Source of the DNA: Paenibacillus_AB hodogayensis | GTDB taxonomy: Bacteria; Bacillota; Bacilli; Paenibacillales; NBRC-103111 | Length of the DNA stretch: 64,000 nt | Assembly (NCBI RefSeq): GCF_039536325.1 | Contig: NZ_BAAAYO010000010.1 | Location: 682,001 to 746,000, forward strand | Reading direction: 5' to 3' | Shown: positions 43,468 to 53,304 of the stretch, one piece after another | Numbering within the stretch: the first letter of the stretch is position 1 | How the letters are laid out: each line of letters starts with the position of its first letter | Notes under the pieces: model-generated | Database searches by the model: none | Told to the model about the DNA's origin: nothing | What the model saw: only the letters and a program-made list of their open reading frames with translations | Program-made: the position numbers and the translations under genes

Positions 43468-44874
43468 CTAGAGAGCATCCTCCCGAACGCTCCCGGCAAG
43501 CGGCAGCCGAAGAGCGAACTCGCTGCCGTCGGACGAGCTGCGGACGAGCAGCAGGTCGCCTCCCTGGGCGCGGGCCAGCATCCGGCTGAAAGTCAAGCCG
43601 AGGCCGAGGCCGCGGATGCGCTGTCTTTTCTCCTCTCCGCGAAAAAAACGCTCGAACACGAAATCGCGCTCGTTTTCGCGAATGCCCCGGCCATTGTCGG
43701 CCACGACGACCTCCGCCATCCCGCCGGCGCCAGCCGTGCGTAACGCAATCGCCAGCGGACGGCCAGGCGCTTCTGCCTGCCTGGCATTGTTCAGCAGGTT
43801 GACGACGATTTGCTGGATGCGGAACGGATCGCCGAACAGCTCCAGCCCCGGCGCGACCGGCTCCAGCTCGGCCAACGGCCGTTCCGGCTCGTGAACCACG
43901 TTCCATTGGTGAACGATTTCCGCGATCAAGGCTCCGGCGTCCAGCCGCTCCCGCCTTACCGTCACGAATCCCGCAGCCAAAGCATCGTAATCGAGCAGAT
44001 CCGCGACCATCGTCTGCAGCCGGTCGGTTTCCTTCAAGGCGATATCGAGAAACTCGTCGGCTTCCTTGCCCTGTACGACGCCTTCGCGAACGGCGTGAAC
44101 GAGTCCTTTTACCGAAGTGACCGGCGTCTTCAGCTCGTGCGTAATGCCTGCCATCATCAGCGTTCGCCACTCCTCCAGCTGGCGCAGCCGCGACGTCATC
44201 TCCTTGAACGAGCCGACCAGCTCGCCGATCTCTCTTTCCCGCCATTCCCCGTCCAGCCGGATATCGTAAGAACCGTGGCTCACCTGCCTGGCGGCAGCCG
44301 CCACTTGCCGAATCGGCCTCGACAGCTTGCGGGAGAGCAAGTATACCGTCAGCCAACCGAAGACGGCAAGACCGATAAGCAGAATGGCGAGAACTCCGTT
44401 CTGATGCGGCGTGAAGACCAGCGCTTTGCGGGTCTGGATCAGCGTCACGTGGCCGATCGTCGTCCCCGCTTTATTGTAAATCGGCGTCGAGACCGTTACA
44501 AAATCCGGGTTGACGGGCGCCGTCATCTCTTCGTTCAGCCGTTTGCGGATTTCCTGCGGCGGCACGGTCCCGTCGTTGTAGAACATCTGCCCGGACGTCC
44601 CCGTAATTGTCACGCACAGCTCGTCGTTCAGCTTGAAATACCGTTTGCGGTTTCCGATCAGCTCGTCGAGCGATTTCGTTATAACCGGAATGTCTCCGTC
44701 GCCGGCGACCCGGTCGGCGATTTCCTGCGAGAGCAGCCCCATCATCTGCAGCCGGCTGTCCATCGTCGCCGCGCGCACCCACAGCACGGCGGCCGACGCC
44801 ACGAGCGCCAGCCCAACGCACAGGATGAGCAAGTAGCGGAACGTCCAATACGACAAAATCGAGGTCGGTTTCAT
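43468..44874 (-). CDS. Sensor histidine kinase
   Basis: The product has 468 residues from the ATG at 44874, overlapping the response-regulator stop by 4 bases. Two membrane helices (LLILCVGLALVASAAVLWV and LAILLIGLAVFGWLTVYLL) flank a sensor of about 130 residues, then HAMP, HisKA with the His in ITHELKTPVTSVKG near residue 260, and HATPase_c with NNARQA, DNGRGI and GLGLGLTFSRM. It forms a two-component system with the next upstream gene. Confidence 0.92.
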   Translation of the reverse strand: MKPTSILSYWTFRYLLILCVGLALVASAAVLWVRAATMDSRLQMMGLLSQEIADRVAGDGDIPVITKSLDELIGNRKRYFKLNDELCVTITGTSGQMFYNDGTVPPQEIRKRLNEEMTAPVNPDFVTVSTPIYNKAGTTIGHVTLIQTRKALVFTPHQNGVLAILLIGLAVFGWLTVYLLSRKLSRPIRQVAAAARQVSHGSYDIRLDGEWREREIGELVGSFKEMTSRLRQLEEWRTLMMAGITHELKTPVTSVKGLVHAVREGVVQGKEADEFLDIALKETDRLQTMVADLLDYDALAAGFVTVRRERLDAGALIAEIVHQWNVVHEPERPLAELEPVAPGLELFGDPFRIQQIVVNLLNNARQAEAPGRPLAIALRTAGAGGMAEVVVADNGRGIRENERDFVFERFFRGEEKRQRIRGLGLGLTFSRMLARAQGGDLLLVRSSSDGSEFALRLPLAGSVREDAL

Positions 44875-45554
44875 TCGCCTACCCAAAATTGATACCCCGT
44901 TCCGCGCAGCGTGCGGATCTCTCCTTCGGTTTCCGGCCACCGGGAAAGCACTTGCCGCAGCCGCTTGATCGACAGATCGACGGCTCTGTCGCTACCCTCG
45001 TAATCCATGCCCCATACTTGCTCGATCAGCTGCTCGCGCGTAAACGTACGGTTCGGGTACTCGGCCAGAAACAGCAGCAGCGACAAATCCCGCGGGCTGA
45101 GCAAGAGCTCCGCCCCGCTCAGGCATACGCGGTGCGCGGCAAAATCGACGGTCAGCCGCCCGAAGTGGCGCTGCTCCCCGCCGGCGATCCAGCGAACCGG
45201 GCGGCGCAGGACGGCATTGACGCGGGCGACGACCTCCTCCGGCACGAACGGCTTGGACATGTAGTCGTCGGCGCCTCGGTTCAGCCCGTCCAGCCGGCTT
45301 TCGATATCGCCCTTGGCCGTCAGCATGATGATCGGACAGCCGCTTCTTTCGCGGATGCGCTCCAGCACGGTCCAGCCGTCGATGGCCGGCATCATCACAT
45401 CGAGCAGCACAAGATCGGGTTGCGACGCCTCGAACAGCCGCAACGCCTCTTCCCCGTCCGCCGCCCGTTCGACCGAGAAGCCCGCGCGCTTCAAATAAGC
45501 CGTGAGCACCCGGGCGATCGCTTCCTCGTCCTCGGCGAGCAAAATCGTCCGCAT
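44871..45554 (-). CDS. OmpR-family response regulator
   Basis: The product has 227 residues, with AGGGGGAGAGG as ribosome site. The receiver domain (LLAEDEEAIARV; phosphoacceptor Asp in LVLLDVMMP; Lys in YMSKPF) is followed by a winged-helix DNA-binding domain (LSPRDLSLLLFLAEYPNRTF, VDLSIKRLRQVL). It is coupled to the downstream kinase. The YceI-family gene lies on the divergent strand 236 bases away and may be a target. Confidence 0.93.
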   Translation of the reverse strand: MRTILLAEDEEAIARVLTAYLKRAGFSVERAADGEEALRLFEASQPDLVLLDVMMPAIDGWTVLERIRERSGCPIIMLTAKGDIESRLDGLNRGADDYMSKPFVPEEVVARVNAVLRRPVRWIAGGEQRHFGRLTVDFAAHRVCLSGAELLLSPRDLSLLLFLAEYPNRTFTREQLIEQVWGMDYEGSDRAVDLSIKRLRQVLSRWPETEGEIRTLRGTGYQFWVGE

Positions 45555-45790
45555 CCGCCTCTCCCCCTAACGTCCGTTTCTTGTCCGTTCCTTCATTTCT
45601 TTATTGTATACCAGCAAGCCCGCCGGACGTCAATCGACCGATTCTTTTTCCGGAGCCGACTTCTTCCCGACACGAACGGTTGGTACACTGTTACACAAGC
45701 GGCGCAGCTACCGGCGCCCTTGAGCAATGGACAGCCCGCGCAACCGGAGTAAACAGACAATCGGCATCCAACGATACGGAGGGAAATCAT

Positions 45791-46546
45791 ATGGCTAACC
45801 GCCCCAAAACAAGCAAAAACAAAAACGTCCTGTACGCTTCCGGCCTCGCTCTTCTGCTTCTGGCCGGAGGTTATACCGCCTACGACTACTACGCCGGCAA
45901 CCATGTAGAGATCGAGCAGGTCATTCCGTCGGCCGGACAAGCTTCGCCCGGACAGAACGCCTCTCCGGCTTCCCCGTCGCAGGGAAATTCCGGCCAAGCC
46001 GCCGCTGCCGACGCCGTGCCGGCGGACAAGCTGAACGGAACGTGGAGCACCGTAGACGGTTCGTCGAAGGTGTATGTCTCCGTCACTACCTCGAAGGAAA
46101 CGGTCAATATCGCCGGCGACAAAGTGAAGGGACAGTGGACCGTGAACGTCGCCGATCCCGCTCAAACCAAAGGACAGGGCGAAGTTGAGATTGCCTCGCT
46201 CAACTCGGGCAACAATCAGCGGGACAACCATATCAAGAGCGACGACCTGCTTCAAGCGGCAAGCCATCCGAAGGCTGCCTTTGCGGTAACCTCGTTCGAG
46301 GGGCTGCCGGCCGCTTGGAAGGAAGGTCAGGTCGTACCTTTGAAGATAAAGGGCTCATTGACGGTGAAAGGCATAACCAAGGACGTCGTCTTCGACGCCA
46401 ACGCCCTGTACGAGAAAGCGCAGCTGAAGCTGTCCGGCTCCACCGTCGTCACATTCGGCGATTTCGGGATGAAAAACCCGCACACGGTCGTGCTCGCCGC
46501 GGAAAACAACCTGACCGTCAGAATGGAGCTGGTGTTCGGCAAATAA
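45791..46546 (+). CDS. Membrane-anchored YceI-family protein
   Basis: The product has 251 residues from the ATG at 45791 behind GGAGGGA. A basic N-terminus and a hydrophobic helix (LYASGLALLLLAGGYTAYDY) anchor it; a Ser/Gln/Pro/Ala-rich linker follows, then a YceI domain from about residue 80 (LNGTWSTVDGSSKVYVSV, ending NLTVRMELVFGK). YceI folds form a lipocalin-like barrel that binds isoprenoids such as polyprenyl lipids. The ligand here is unknown. It is divergent from the two-component genes. Confidence 0.88.
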   Translation: MANRPKTSKNKNVLYASGLALLLLAGGYTAYDYYAGNHVEIEQVIPSAGQASPGQNASPASPSQGNSGQAAAADAVPADKLNGTWSTVDGSSKVYVSVTTSKETVNIAGDKVKGQWTVNVADPAQTKGQGEVEIASLNSGNNQRDNHIKSDDLLQAASHPKAAFAVTSFEGLPAAWKEGQVVPLKIKGSLTVKGITKDVVFDANALYEKAQLKLSGSTVVTFGDFGMKNPHTVVLAAENNLTVRMELVFGK

Positions 46547-46656
46547 GCGTTTTGCGAAGCCCGGAGCAAGCCAATCCGTGGGTGACTCGCCTGTGACGAA
46601 ATGGTATAATAAGGCGACCTTCAATAAGAAAACACGGTTTGGAAGGATGGACTCAA

Positions 46657-47961
46657 GTGAACGAACTGGTAAAGCAGTTGAATGCGACCATCGAACAGGA
46701 GAACCCTCACGTATTTTCCATGCTTTCGGGGCTGGGCAAAGCGATTTACTTCCCGAAGGAAGGCATACTGAGCCAATCGGCCGAAGCGAAAGCGAAAGCC
46801 ACCACATTTAACGCCACGATCGGCACCGCTCTGGAGAAGGGCAAGCCGATGTATTTGAAGGCGATTCAGGATACGCTTGACGCGTACGACCCGAACGACA
46901 TTTACCCGTACGCTCCGCCCGAAGGCAAACCGGCGCTGCGCAAAGCATGGCGCGACAAGATGCTGGTGGAAAACCCGTCGGCCCAAGGCAAGACGATCAG
47001 CAATCCGATCGTCACGAACGCGCTCACGCACGGGCTCAGCATCGTAGCCGACCTGTTCGCGGACGAGGGAGACGCCGTTATTTTCCCGGACAAAAACTGG
47101 GAAAACTACGAGCTGTGCTTCGGCATCCGTCGCGGCGCGCGCATTATCAATTTCCCGCTGTACGACGCGAACAACCGGTTCAACTCGCAAGCGCTGCGCG
47201 AAGCGGTGCTGGCGCAGAAGGAACGGGGCAAGGCGATCGTCATCCTGAACTTCCCGAACAATCCGACCGGGTATACGCCGGACGCTGCGGAAGGCCGGGA
47301 GATCGTAGCCGCCCTGCTGGCCGGCGCGGAAGCGGGCATCAATATCGTAGCCGTGACGGACGACGCCTATTTCAGCCTGTTCTTCGAAGATTCGCTGCAT
47401 GAATCGCTGTTCGGCCAACTCGCCGACATTCATCCGCGTATTCTCCCGGTCAAGGTCGATGGGGCGACGAAGGAAGAATTCGTCTGGGGCTTCCGCGTAG
47501 GCTTCATTACGTATTCGTCCCCGAGCGCGCCGCTGCTTGCCGCCCTCGAACAGAAGACGGCGGGCATCATCCGGGCGACGATCTCTAGCGGTCCGCATCC
47601 GTCGCAGACGTTCGTGCTGCGCGCGCTGCAATCGCCGGATTTCGAGAGCCAGCGGCTGGAGAAGTTCCATATTATGAAAGCACGCGCCAACCGGACGAAG
47701 GAGCTGCTCGACAGCGGCAAGTTCGACTCCGCCTGGACGTACTATCCGTTCAACTCCGGCTACTTCATGTGCCTGAAGCTGAAGACGGTCGACGCCGAGG
47801 CGCTGCGCACCCACCTGCTGGACCAGTACGGGATCGGCACGATCGCTCTCGGCGAAACCGACCTGCGCGTGGCCTTCTCCTGCATCGAGGCCGAGGATCT
47901 CGAGGATCTGTTCAACCAAATTTATCAGGGCGTGACCGATCTGGAGCAAGCGGCCAAGTAA
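46657..47961 (+). CDS. Class I/II PLP-dependent aminotransferase
   Basis: The product has 434 residues; I start at the GTG at 46657, nine bases after GGAAGGA, rather than the TTG at 46639, which overlaps that site. Fold-type-I features: LTHGLSIVADLFADEGDAV, FPNNPTGYTPDA, TDDAYFSLFFED, and the PLP lysine in VDGATKEEFVWGFRVGF near residue 275. It resembles branched-chain or aromatic aminotransferases but the substrate cannot be set. It ends at a very strong terminator. Confidence 0.88.
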   Translation: MNELVKQLNATIEQENPHVFSMLSGLGKAIYFPKEGILSQSAEAKAKATTFNATIGTALEKGKPMYLKAIQDTLDAYDPNDIYPYAPPEGKPALRKAWRDKMLVENPSAQGKTISNPIVTNALTHGLSIVADLFADEGDAVIFPDKNWENYELCFGIRRGARIINFPLYDANNRFNSQALREAVLAQKERGKAIVILNFPNNPTGYTPDAAEGREIVAALLAGAEAGINIVAVTDDAYFSLFFEDSLHESLFGQLADIHPRILPVKVDGATKEEFVWGFRVGFITYSSPSAPLLAALEQKTAGIIRATISSGPHPSQTFVLRALQSPDFESQRLEKFHIMKARANRTKELLDSGKFDSAWTYYPFNSGYFMCLKLKTVDAEALRTHLLDQYGIGTIALGETDLRVAFSCIEAEDLEDLFNQIYQGVTDLEQAAK

Positions 47962-48000
47962 CGTCGCTCTCTTCCGGGCCGCATGCGCTCTAACCGATTC

Positions 48001-48064
48001 AAAAAAGCCCTGCCTACCGACAGGAACCGGATAAACCGGAATCCGCCGGTAGGCAGGGCTTTTT
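48001..48064 (+). terminator. Strong terminator after the aminotransferase gene
   Basis: An 18-bp perfect stem AAAAAAGCCCTGCCTACC with GGTAGGCAGGGCTTTTT around a 30-base loop that can itself pair. It is one of the strongest terminators in the window. Confidence 0.92.
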
Positions 48065-48198
48065 GGCGCTGTTATTCCTTTTATCCGCCTCCGGCTCCAG
48101 CGCTTCCAGGGCGACGACGATGCCCTGCAAATAGCCGGACCGGAATATCGATCGCACCGTCACGAGGGATGAGTGCGGTTGCTGCGCAGCAGTAATCG

Positions 48199-48253
48199 AC
48201 AAAAAAAGCCGCATGCGGGCGATTGCGATCGCGCCCGCTCTGCGGCTTTTTTT
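48199..48253. terminator. Bidirectional terminator of the SLH-protein gene
   Basis: AAAAAAAGCCGCA pairs with TGCGGCTTTTTTT around a GC-rich loop with an extra GGGCG/CGCCC stem. It faces the SLH gene on the minus strand. Confidence 0.88.
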
Positions 48254-48274
48254 GCTATCCTGCTGCTGGCCCTT

Positions 48275-49555
48275 TTACCAGTTGACCTTGATTTTCTTGA
48301 CCACCTGGTTCGTGCCGCTCACGGTAATGCTGCGGCCGGCGATCAACGACATGCGGTCGCCGTTCTCGATCGTATAATTGGCATCGACCGCAAAGCTTTG
48401 CACGACCGGCTGGTCGTTGGTGTTCGCAGCCGTATTGACATAGATCTTCGTCAATTTCTCGTCCGTCGATTCGTACGAGTAGACGCGGCCGGTTAAGGTG
48501 AAGTCGACGTTAGGGTTCGTCGTTGCGGATGTCACTTCGACGTAAATCCCAATATTGTTCACCAGCTTGACGCGGACGACATCGCCCGGCTGGAGAGCTC
48601 CGAGTCCGACGCGGACGCCGCTGCGGTAGACGAATGCGTTCGGATCGATCGTCACCGAAGTCGGGACGCCGCCTTTATTGACCGTCAGCACATTGTTGTT
48701 CGGATATCCGGTTACAGTGCCGGTTACGACATTTTGTTCCTCGCCGGGGAGCTGATCGCCGGTCCGGTCGAGCAGGGCGGCCAGTTGGGCCCGGGTCACC
48801 GCTTCGTTCGGGCGGAACGTATTATCCTCGAAGCCGTCGATCAGCTTCTTCTCGATGGCGACCGCCACATAGCCGACAGACCCGGCCGGAATTTGCGCCG
48901 CATCCTTGAACGTCAGCTTCGTGTTCATCTTCGCCTTCGCCTCCGCATCAAGCTTCAGCGCCTTCACGAGCAGCGTTGTCGCCCACAGCCGGTCGGCCGG
49001 TTTGTCCGGATCGACGGACGCATCGACCTCGGAGAACAGATCGTTCTCCAGCGCCACGGCGACATAGCCGACTGCCCACGGATATTGCTGCTTCACCTTG
49101 TCCGCATCCTTGAAGTTAAGCCGGGTGTTCACTGCATCCGCAGATTCCGCCTTGTCGCGCAGTCCCATAAGCCGGACGGCCGCCGTAATCGCTTGGATGC
49201 GGGTCACCTTTTCCTTCGGCCGGAACGTCCCGTCCTCGAAGCCCTCGAATACGCGCTTGCCGGACAGGCTGGCTATGTATCTCGCCGCCCATTCTACATC
49301 GGCACCTTTCAAATCGCTGAAATTGATAATGATGTTCATATTGCCCTTGCTCTCGAAGCTGATATTGCTTGCTCCCTTGTTGTCGTTTTTGCCGGAGACT
49401 CCGTTGTTCCAGCTGTAAGGCGCATTCCCGCCGTGCTTGTTGTCGTTCTTGTCGTTGCCCTTTCCTTTGCCATCGGCCAGCGCCGAGCCGGCTCCGCCCG
49501 CGATCATCGCCAGCGTTACCGTCGTCAGAACCGCCGTTTTCAACATTTTTTTCAT
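48275..49555 (-). CDS. S-layer homology (SLH) domain surface protein
   Basis: The product has 426 residues with a signal peptide (LKTAVLTTVTLAMIAGGAGS, cleavage after ALA). Residues 78-265 are three SLH modules (FSDLKGADVEWAARYIASL with GFEDGTFRPKEKVTR; FKDADKVKQQYPWAVGYVAV; FKDAAQIPAGSVGYVAV with GFEDNTFRPNEAVTR). The C-terminal 150 residues are beta-rich and of no family I know. SLH modules bind pyruvylated cell-wall polysaccharide, so the protein is held on the cell surface. AAGGAGAG precedes the ATG. Confidence 0.92.
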   Translation of the reverse strand: MKKMLKTAVLTTVTLAMIAGGAGSALADGKGKGNDKNDNKHGGNAPYSWNNGVSGKNDNKGASNISFESKGNMNIIINFSDLKGADVEWAARYIASLSGKRVFEGFEDGTFRPKEKVTRIQAITAAVRLMGLRDKAESADAVNTRLNFKDADKVKQQYPWAVGYVAVALENDLFSEVDASVDPDKPADRLWATTLLVKALKLDAEAKAKMNTKLTFKDAAQIPAGSVGYVAVAIEKKLIDGFEDNTFRPNEAVTRAQLAALLDRTGDQLPGEEQNVVTGTVTGYPNNNVLTVNKGGVPTSVTIDPNAFVYRSGVRVGLGALQPGDVVRVKLVNNIGIYVEVTSATTNPNVDFTLTGRVYSYESTDEKLTKIYVNTAANTNDQPVVQSFAVDANYTIENGDRMSLIAGRSITVSGTNQVVKKIKVNW

Positions 49556-49824
49556 GTTTCTACACTCTCCTTATTGTTCATATATTCATACAATCATGTA
49601 TACGCTTCCAGTAGATCTTTCGGACTTGAGAGTGGACCGCCCTATTCCCGGTTATTGATCAGATAACGGGTCCTGCCGGGATCGTCCGGCTTCTCGGTCC
49701 AGAACCTTCGCGAAGTGTTTCCGGTACTGCTAAATCCATTCGCTTTGGCCAAAACGTTTGTGGGGGTGAGTCAAAAAATGATAGACTGTTAAGTGACTAT
49801 CCGCATTTGGAAAGGGGTTCACGC

Positions 49825-51453
49825 ATGCGCTTTAACCGCAAGACCGTCATACTGGCTTCTTCCGTCCTATTTCTCGTCCTGCTCTTTGCAGGCTGGGCCG
49901 TCATCGCCACGCAAGGCAACAAACCGTCCGCCACCGGAGATCCGGTCGCCGGACAATCGGTGCCGCCGGGCTCGGACAATCCGACAAAAACGCCTGCGAA
50001 GCCGGCCCCGCCGCCCGAGCCTGTCATTCCGACCGAGAAGGTCGACGTCGTGATGTTCGGCAGCGAGATGGAGGGCATGTACTTGGCCCGCGCCGCCATG
50101 GACGAAGGATTGAAAGTCAAAATACTCGATCCTCGCGATGAGATCGGCGGCCAGCTGATCGCGGGCGAGATGCTGTTTCTGGACGAAACGAAGGACGAGC
50201 AGGGCCGTTCGCTCGTGCAAGGGCGGATCAAACCGCTGTTCGACGGCTTCAAAAACGGCAAAATCCGTAAAAAAGACGAATTCGTCCGCTATTTCGACGA
50301 GCTGCGCGAAGGCATCCCGCTGGAATCGGGAATTGCGATTACTAGCGTCAAGACGAACGCTCCGGCTACCGGCGCCGGCGACTCCACGGTCGCTTCGGTC
50401 GACTACAAGACGAAGGACGGCACGGCCAAGCGGATCGAAGCCCAATACTGGGTGGAAAATACCGACTACGCGGCGTTTGCCTCCCGTCTGAACGTGACGC
50501 GCATGCCCGGACTCGAAGCGTTTTACGGCCATCCGGACAAGATCGAATACATGAGCGCCGGCATGATGATCAAGCTGAAAAACGTCGACTGGAAAACGTT
50601 CAACGCCCATTTCAACGGCTTGACCGCAGCCGAGCGCAGCAAGAAGTACGGCGGCGGCTACGTCAACGAAAGCTTCGCCATCGGACTGTCCGGCATGACC
50701 GACCGCTACAAGCCGACCAACGACCGCGTCTTCCTGCGCGGCCTGAACGCGGTGAGCCAGCGGGACGGCGATGTGCTGATCAATGCCTTTCTCATCTACA
50801 CCGTCGATCCGTCCGATCCGAAGTCCGTCGCGGAAGCGATGGAGCTAGGCAAGAAAGAAATCCCGCTCATCGTGGACCATTTCCGCAAATCGATCACCGG
50901 CTGGGAGAAAACCGAATTGAACGGCTTCCCCGACTATTTGTACATACGGGAGTATAACCATTACGAGACGGAGTACGTGCTCAAGCCGTCGGACATGCTC
51001 GGGGCCAACATGTTCTGGGACAACGTCAGCATCGCCGGCTACCCGCTCGACCTGCAAGGAACGAGCCTCAACAAGTGGGGAATCGAGATGGGGCGTCCGG
51101 ACAAATACGGCATGCCGCTGCGCAGCTTCCTGCTGAAAAAGTACGACAACGTCATCATGGCCGGCAAAAACGTCGGCGCCTCCGCAATCGCCTACGGCAG
51201 CGCGCGTATCCAGCCGAACACCGGTCTGGCCGCCGAATCGATCGGCGTCATTCTCGGCCAAATTCAGGGCAAGAAGAAGCTGAAGGAGCTGACCGAAGCC
51301 GACATGCCGGCGCTGCACCAGCTGCTGGAATCGAAGTACAAGATCAAACTGACCGGCGTCAAGGGTGTCAACAAGCTGGCCGGCTGGACGAAGGACGAGC
51401 TCGCCAAGCTCGATACCGGGGAAATCGTATACGCGCAGTACAAGCGGAAGTAA
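49825..51453 (+). CDS. Membrane-anchored FAD-dependent oxidoreductase
   Basis: The product has 542 residues from the ATG at 49825 behind GGAAAGGGG. It starts with a signal anchor (VILASSVLFLVLLFAGWAVI), then a Pro-rich linker and an FAD_oxidored-type domain. The dinucleotide motif is VDVVMFGSEMEGMYLARAA, so GxGxxG is replaced by GSEMEG; the next conserved parts GGQLIAGEMLFLDE and NVGASAIAYGSARIQPNTG are intact. The reaction is unknown. It would work on the outer face of the membrane if exported, as the anchor suggests. It has its own terminator. Confidence 0.82.
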   Translation: MRFNRKTVILASSVLFLVLLFAGWAVIATQGNKPSATGDPVAGQSVPPGSDNPTKTPAKPAPPPEPVIPTEKVDVVMFGSEMEGMYLARAAMDEGLKVKILDPRDEIGGQLIAGEMLFLDETKDEQGRSLVQGRIKPLFDGFKNGKIRKKDEFVRYFDELREGIPLESGIAITSVKTNAPATGAGDSTVASVDYKTKDGTAKRIEAQYWVENTDYAAFASRLNVTRMPGLEAFYGHPDKIEYMSAGMMIKLKNVDWKTFNAHFNGLTAAERSKKYGGGYVNESFAIGLSGMTDRYKPTNDRVFLRGLNAVSQRDGDVLINAFLIYTVDPSDPKSVAEAMELGKKEIPLIVDHFRKSITGWEKTELNGFPDYLYIREYNHYETEYVLKPSDMLGANMFWDNVSIAGYPLDLQGTSLNKWGIEMGRPDKYGMPLRSFLLKKYDNVIMAGKNVGASAIAYGSARIQPNTGLAAESIGVILGQIQGKKKLKELTEADMPALHQLLESKYKIKLTGVKGVNKLAGWTKDELAKLDTGEIVYAQYKRK

Positions 51454-51475
51454 CCGAATCAAGCAAGCTCGGGTC

Positions 51476-51506
51476 AGGACATCGCCGCTGGCGGTGTCCT
51501 CTTTCT
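51476..51506 (+). terminator. Terminator after the FAD oxidoreductase gene
   Basis: AGGACATCGCC pairs with GGCGGTGTCCT (one G-T pair) around a three-base loop, then CTTTCT. Confidence 0.7.
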
Positions 51507-51544
51507 GTACAAATCGTCGACCAAGGCATGACGGGAGGCATCAC

Positions 51545-53179
51545 ATGAAGCGCGAAGAAAAGCATCATCCTTTTTTCCATCAGATATGGATTCATATTAG
51601 GCAATGCGAGCTCATCGCTTCCAGCCGCGAGCTTCAACCGGAACGGCACGTGCTTAATGCCCATACGTTATGGTTCGCGCTGAAAGGCAGAGGCGAGCTG
51701 TATATCGACAATCGCCCGTCGGACTTCGTCGCCAAAACGGCGTTCGTCCTGGCGCCCGGCACGGTCGCGGAGCTTCGCGGCGATCCGTCGAGGCCCTTGA
51801 CGGTATACCGCCTCTCCTTCGATGTGTTCCGCCTGACGGAGCGCAGCGAGCGGCAGCTCGTCTACGACAAAGAGCTTTCCTTCCCTGTAAAAGGCAAATT
51901 CGCCGCAAGCGGCGCCTCGCGCACGACCCGGCTGCTCCGGAAGATCGCGGATTTCGTCGTGAACGATCCGGACGCCGATCCGCTTCTTTACCAGCAAGAC
52001 GTTCGGGAATTGTTCCGGCTACTTCTGGATAACGAATCGGACCGGCTTGCCGAATACGCCGGAGATCCGATTCAGCGCACGCTAAGGCATATGCAGCATC
52101 AGTACGCCTCGGACATCACCTTGCAGTCGCTGGCCCGCATAGCAGGAACGCATCCGGCCTACTATTCGGCGCTGTTCAAGCGCAAGCTGGGCAGAAGCCC
52201 GATCGATTATTTGACCCGGCTGCGAATAAACCGGGCGAAGGAGCTGATGCTTGCTTCACCCGACAAATTGCGCAATATCGCCCGACTGACCGGCTTCGGC
52301 GACGAATTTTATTTTAGCCGCCGATTCAAGGCGTATTGCGGAATGGCTCCTACAGCCTATATGAAAAAGCGCCCGCACGCTCCGATCGCCTCGCTTTCCT
52401 TGCCCTATACCGATCACTTGCTCGCTTTGGGCGTCGAGCCTTGCGAAGTATACGGCCATGGGGAGCTGCTCTCCGAACGCAAGTGGGGCGACGCCGGTGC
52501 CTATGAAAATTGGGAAACGAGCCGCAAAGCTCTGCTGCGCAGCAAGCCGGACCTGATCTTGTGCAAGGAGCATATTATAGACGAGACGCGCAAGCATATG
52601 GGGGACATCGCGCCGATCGTTACGATTCCGTGGCTGCTGCTCGACTGCTTTGATCATATGCGCGAAATTGCCAAGCTGACCGGCAAGGAAACGGCCGCCC
52701 GCGCATGGATCGAGCGCCACGAAGGCGCCTCCGAGCGTGCCCGCCGCCAAGTTGCGCGAACGACAGGCAAAAGTACGATCGCCATATGCGTGGTCGCGGG
52801 CGATAAGCTTAAAATGTACGGCGGCCGCAACATCGGCCACGTGTTCTACCGCTCGCTGCAGTTGACTCCACCGGGGCCGATTGTCCGGGAGATGGCCAAA
52901 TACAGGGCCGGAACGGTATTCAACTGGATGCCGGTCGGACCCGAACAGTTCAGCGAATGTGAAGCGGATTATTTGGCCATTCTCGTGCAGCCGCAAGAAC
53001 AAGCTATCGGCAGACTCGCCGAGCTGCAAGCCAGCGAAGCTTGGCGCCGCCACCCGGCCGTACGCGACGGGCGCGTATTGGCGCTCGACTGGAACAAATG
53101 GAGCGGTTATTCCCCGTATTCGATAAGCAGACAGCTGGACGAGGCCGTAACGCTGCTGTCGCACATGCATCGCCGCTGA
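51545..53179 (+). CDS. Btr-like AraC regulator fused to a siderophore-binding domain
   Basis: The product has 544 residues; ATG at 51545 behind GGGAGG. Residues 1-150 are a cupin-like N-terminus (LNAHTLWFALKGRGELYI). Around 190-280 are two AraC helix-turn-helices (ITLQSLARIAGTHPAYYSAL and LRNIARLTGFGDEFYFSRRF). The rest is a periplasmic-binding-protein domain of the iron-siderophore type (PYTDHLLALGVEPCEVYGHG, KPDLILCKEHI). B. subtilis Btr has the same layout, binds bacillibactin and activates feuABC. Here it sits just upstream of an iron-siderophore binding lipoprotein gene, its probable target. Confidence 0.9.
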   Translation: MKREEKHHPFFHQIWIHIRQCELIASSRELQPERHVLNAHTLWFALKGRGELYIDNRPSDFVAKTAFVLAPGTVAELRGDPSRPLTVYRLSFDVFRLTERSERQLVYDKELSFPVKGKFAASGASRTTRLLRKIADFVVNDPDADPLLYQQDVRELFRLLLDNESDRLAEYAGDPIQRTLRHMQHQYASDITLQSLARIAGTHPAYYSALFKRKLGRSPIDYLTRLRINRAKELMLASPDKLRNIARLTGFGDEFYFSRRFKAYCGMAPTAYMKKRPHAPIASLSLPYTDHLLALGVEPCEVYGHGELLSERKWGDAGAYENWETSRKALLRSKPDLILCKEHIIDETRKHMGDIAPIVTIPWLLLDCFDHMREIAKLTGKETAARAWIERHEGASERARRQVARTTGKSTIAICVVAGDKLKMYGGRNIGHVFYRSLQLTPPGPIVREMAKYRAGTVFNWMPVGPEQFSECEADYLAILVQPQEQAIGRLAELQASEAWRRHPAVRDGRVLALDWNKWSGYSPYSISRQLDEAVTLLSHMHRR

Positions 53180-53237
53180 AAATAATCCAAAAGCGATAAA
53201 CTTAAAATATGCCATGGAACGGCCGTGGAGGAACCTT

Positions 53238-53265
53238 TATAATCAGGTAGTGATAATGATTATCA
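53238..53265 (+). promoter_or_regulatory. Fur box and -10 of the siderophore-binding operon
   Basis: TATAAT at 53238 is followed by TGATAATGATTATCA at 53251-53265, a perfect Fur box. No good -35 is visible, which fits a promoter that needs an activator (the Btr-like protein) and is blocked by Fur when iron is plentiful. Confidence 0.88.
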
Positions 53266-53304
53266 TTATTGTTTTATCCACATTTTCCATGGGAGGCATA
53301 CAGC

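Noticed and set aside
48014..48214. Minus-strand ORF of 66 residues
   Set aside because: It runs into the strong terminator at 48001-48064 and has no ribosome site.
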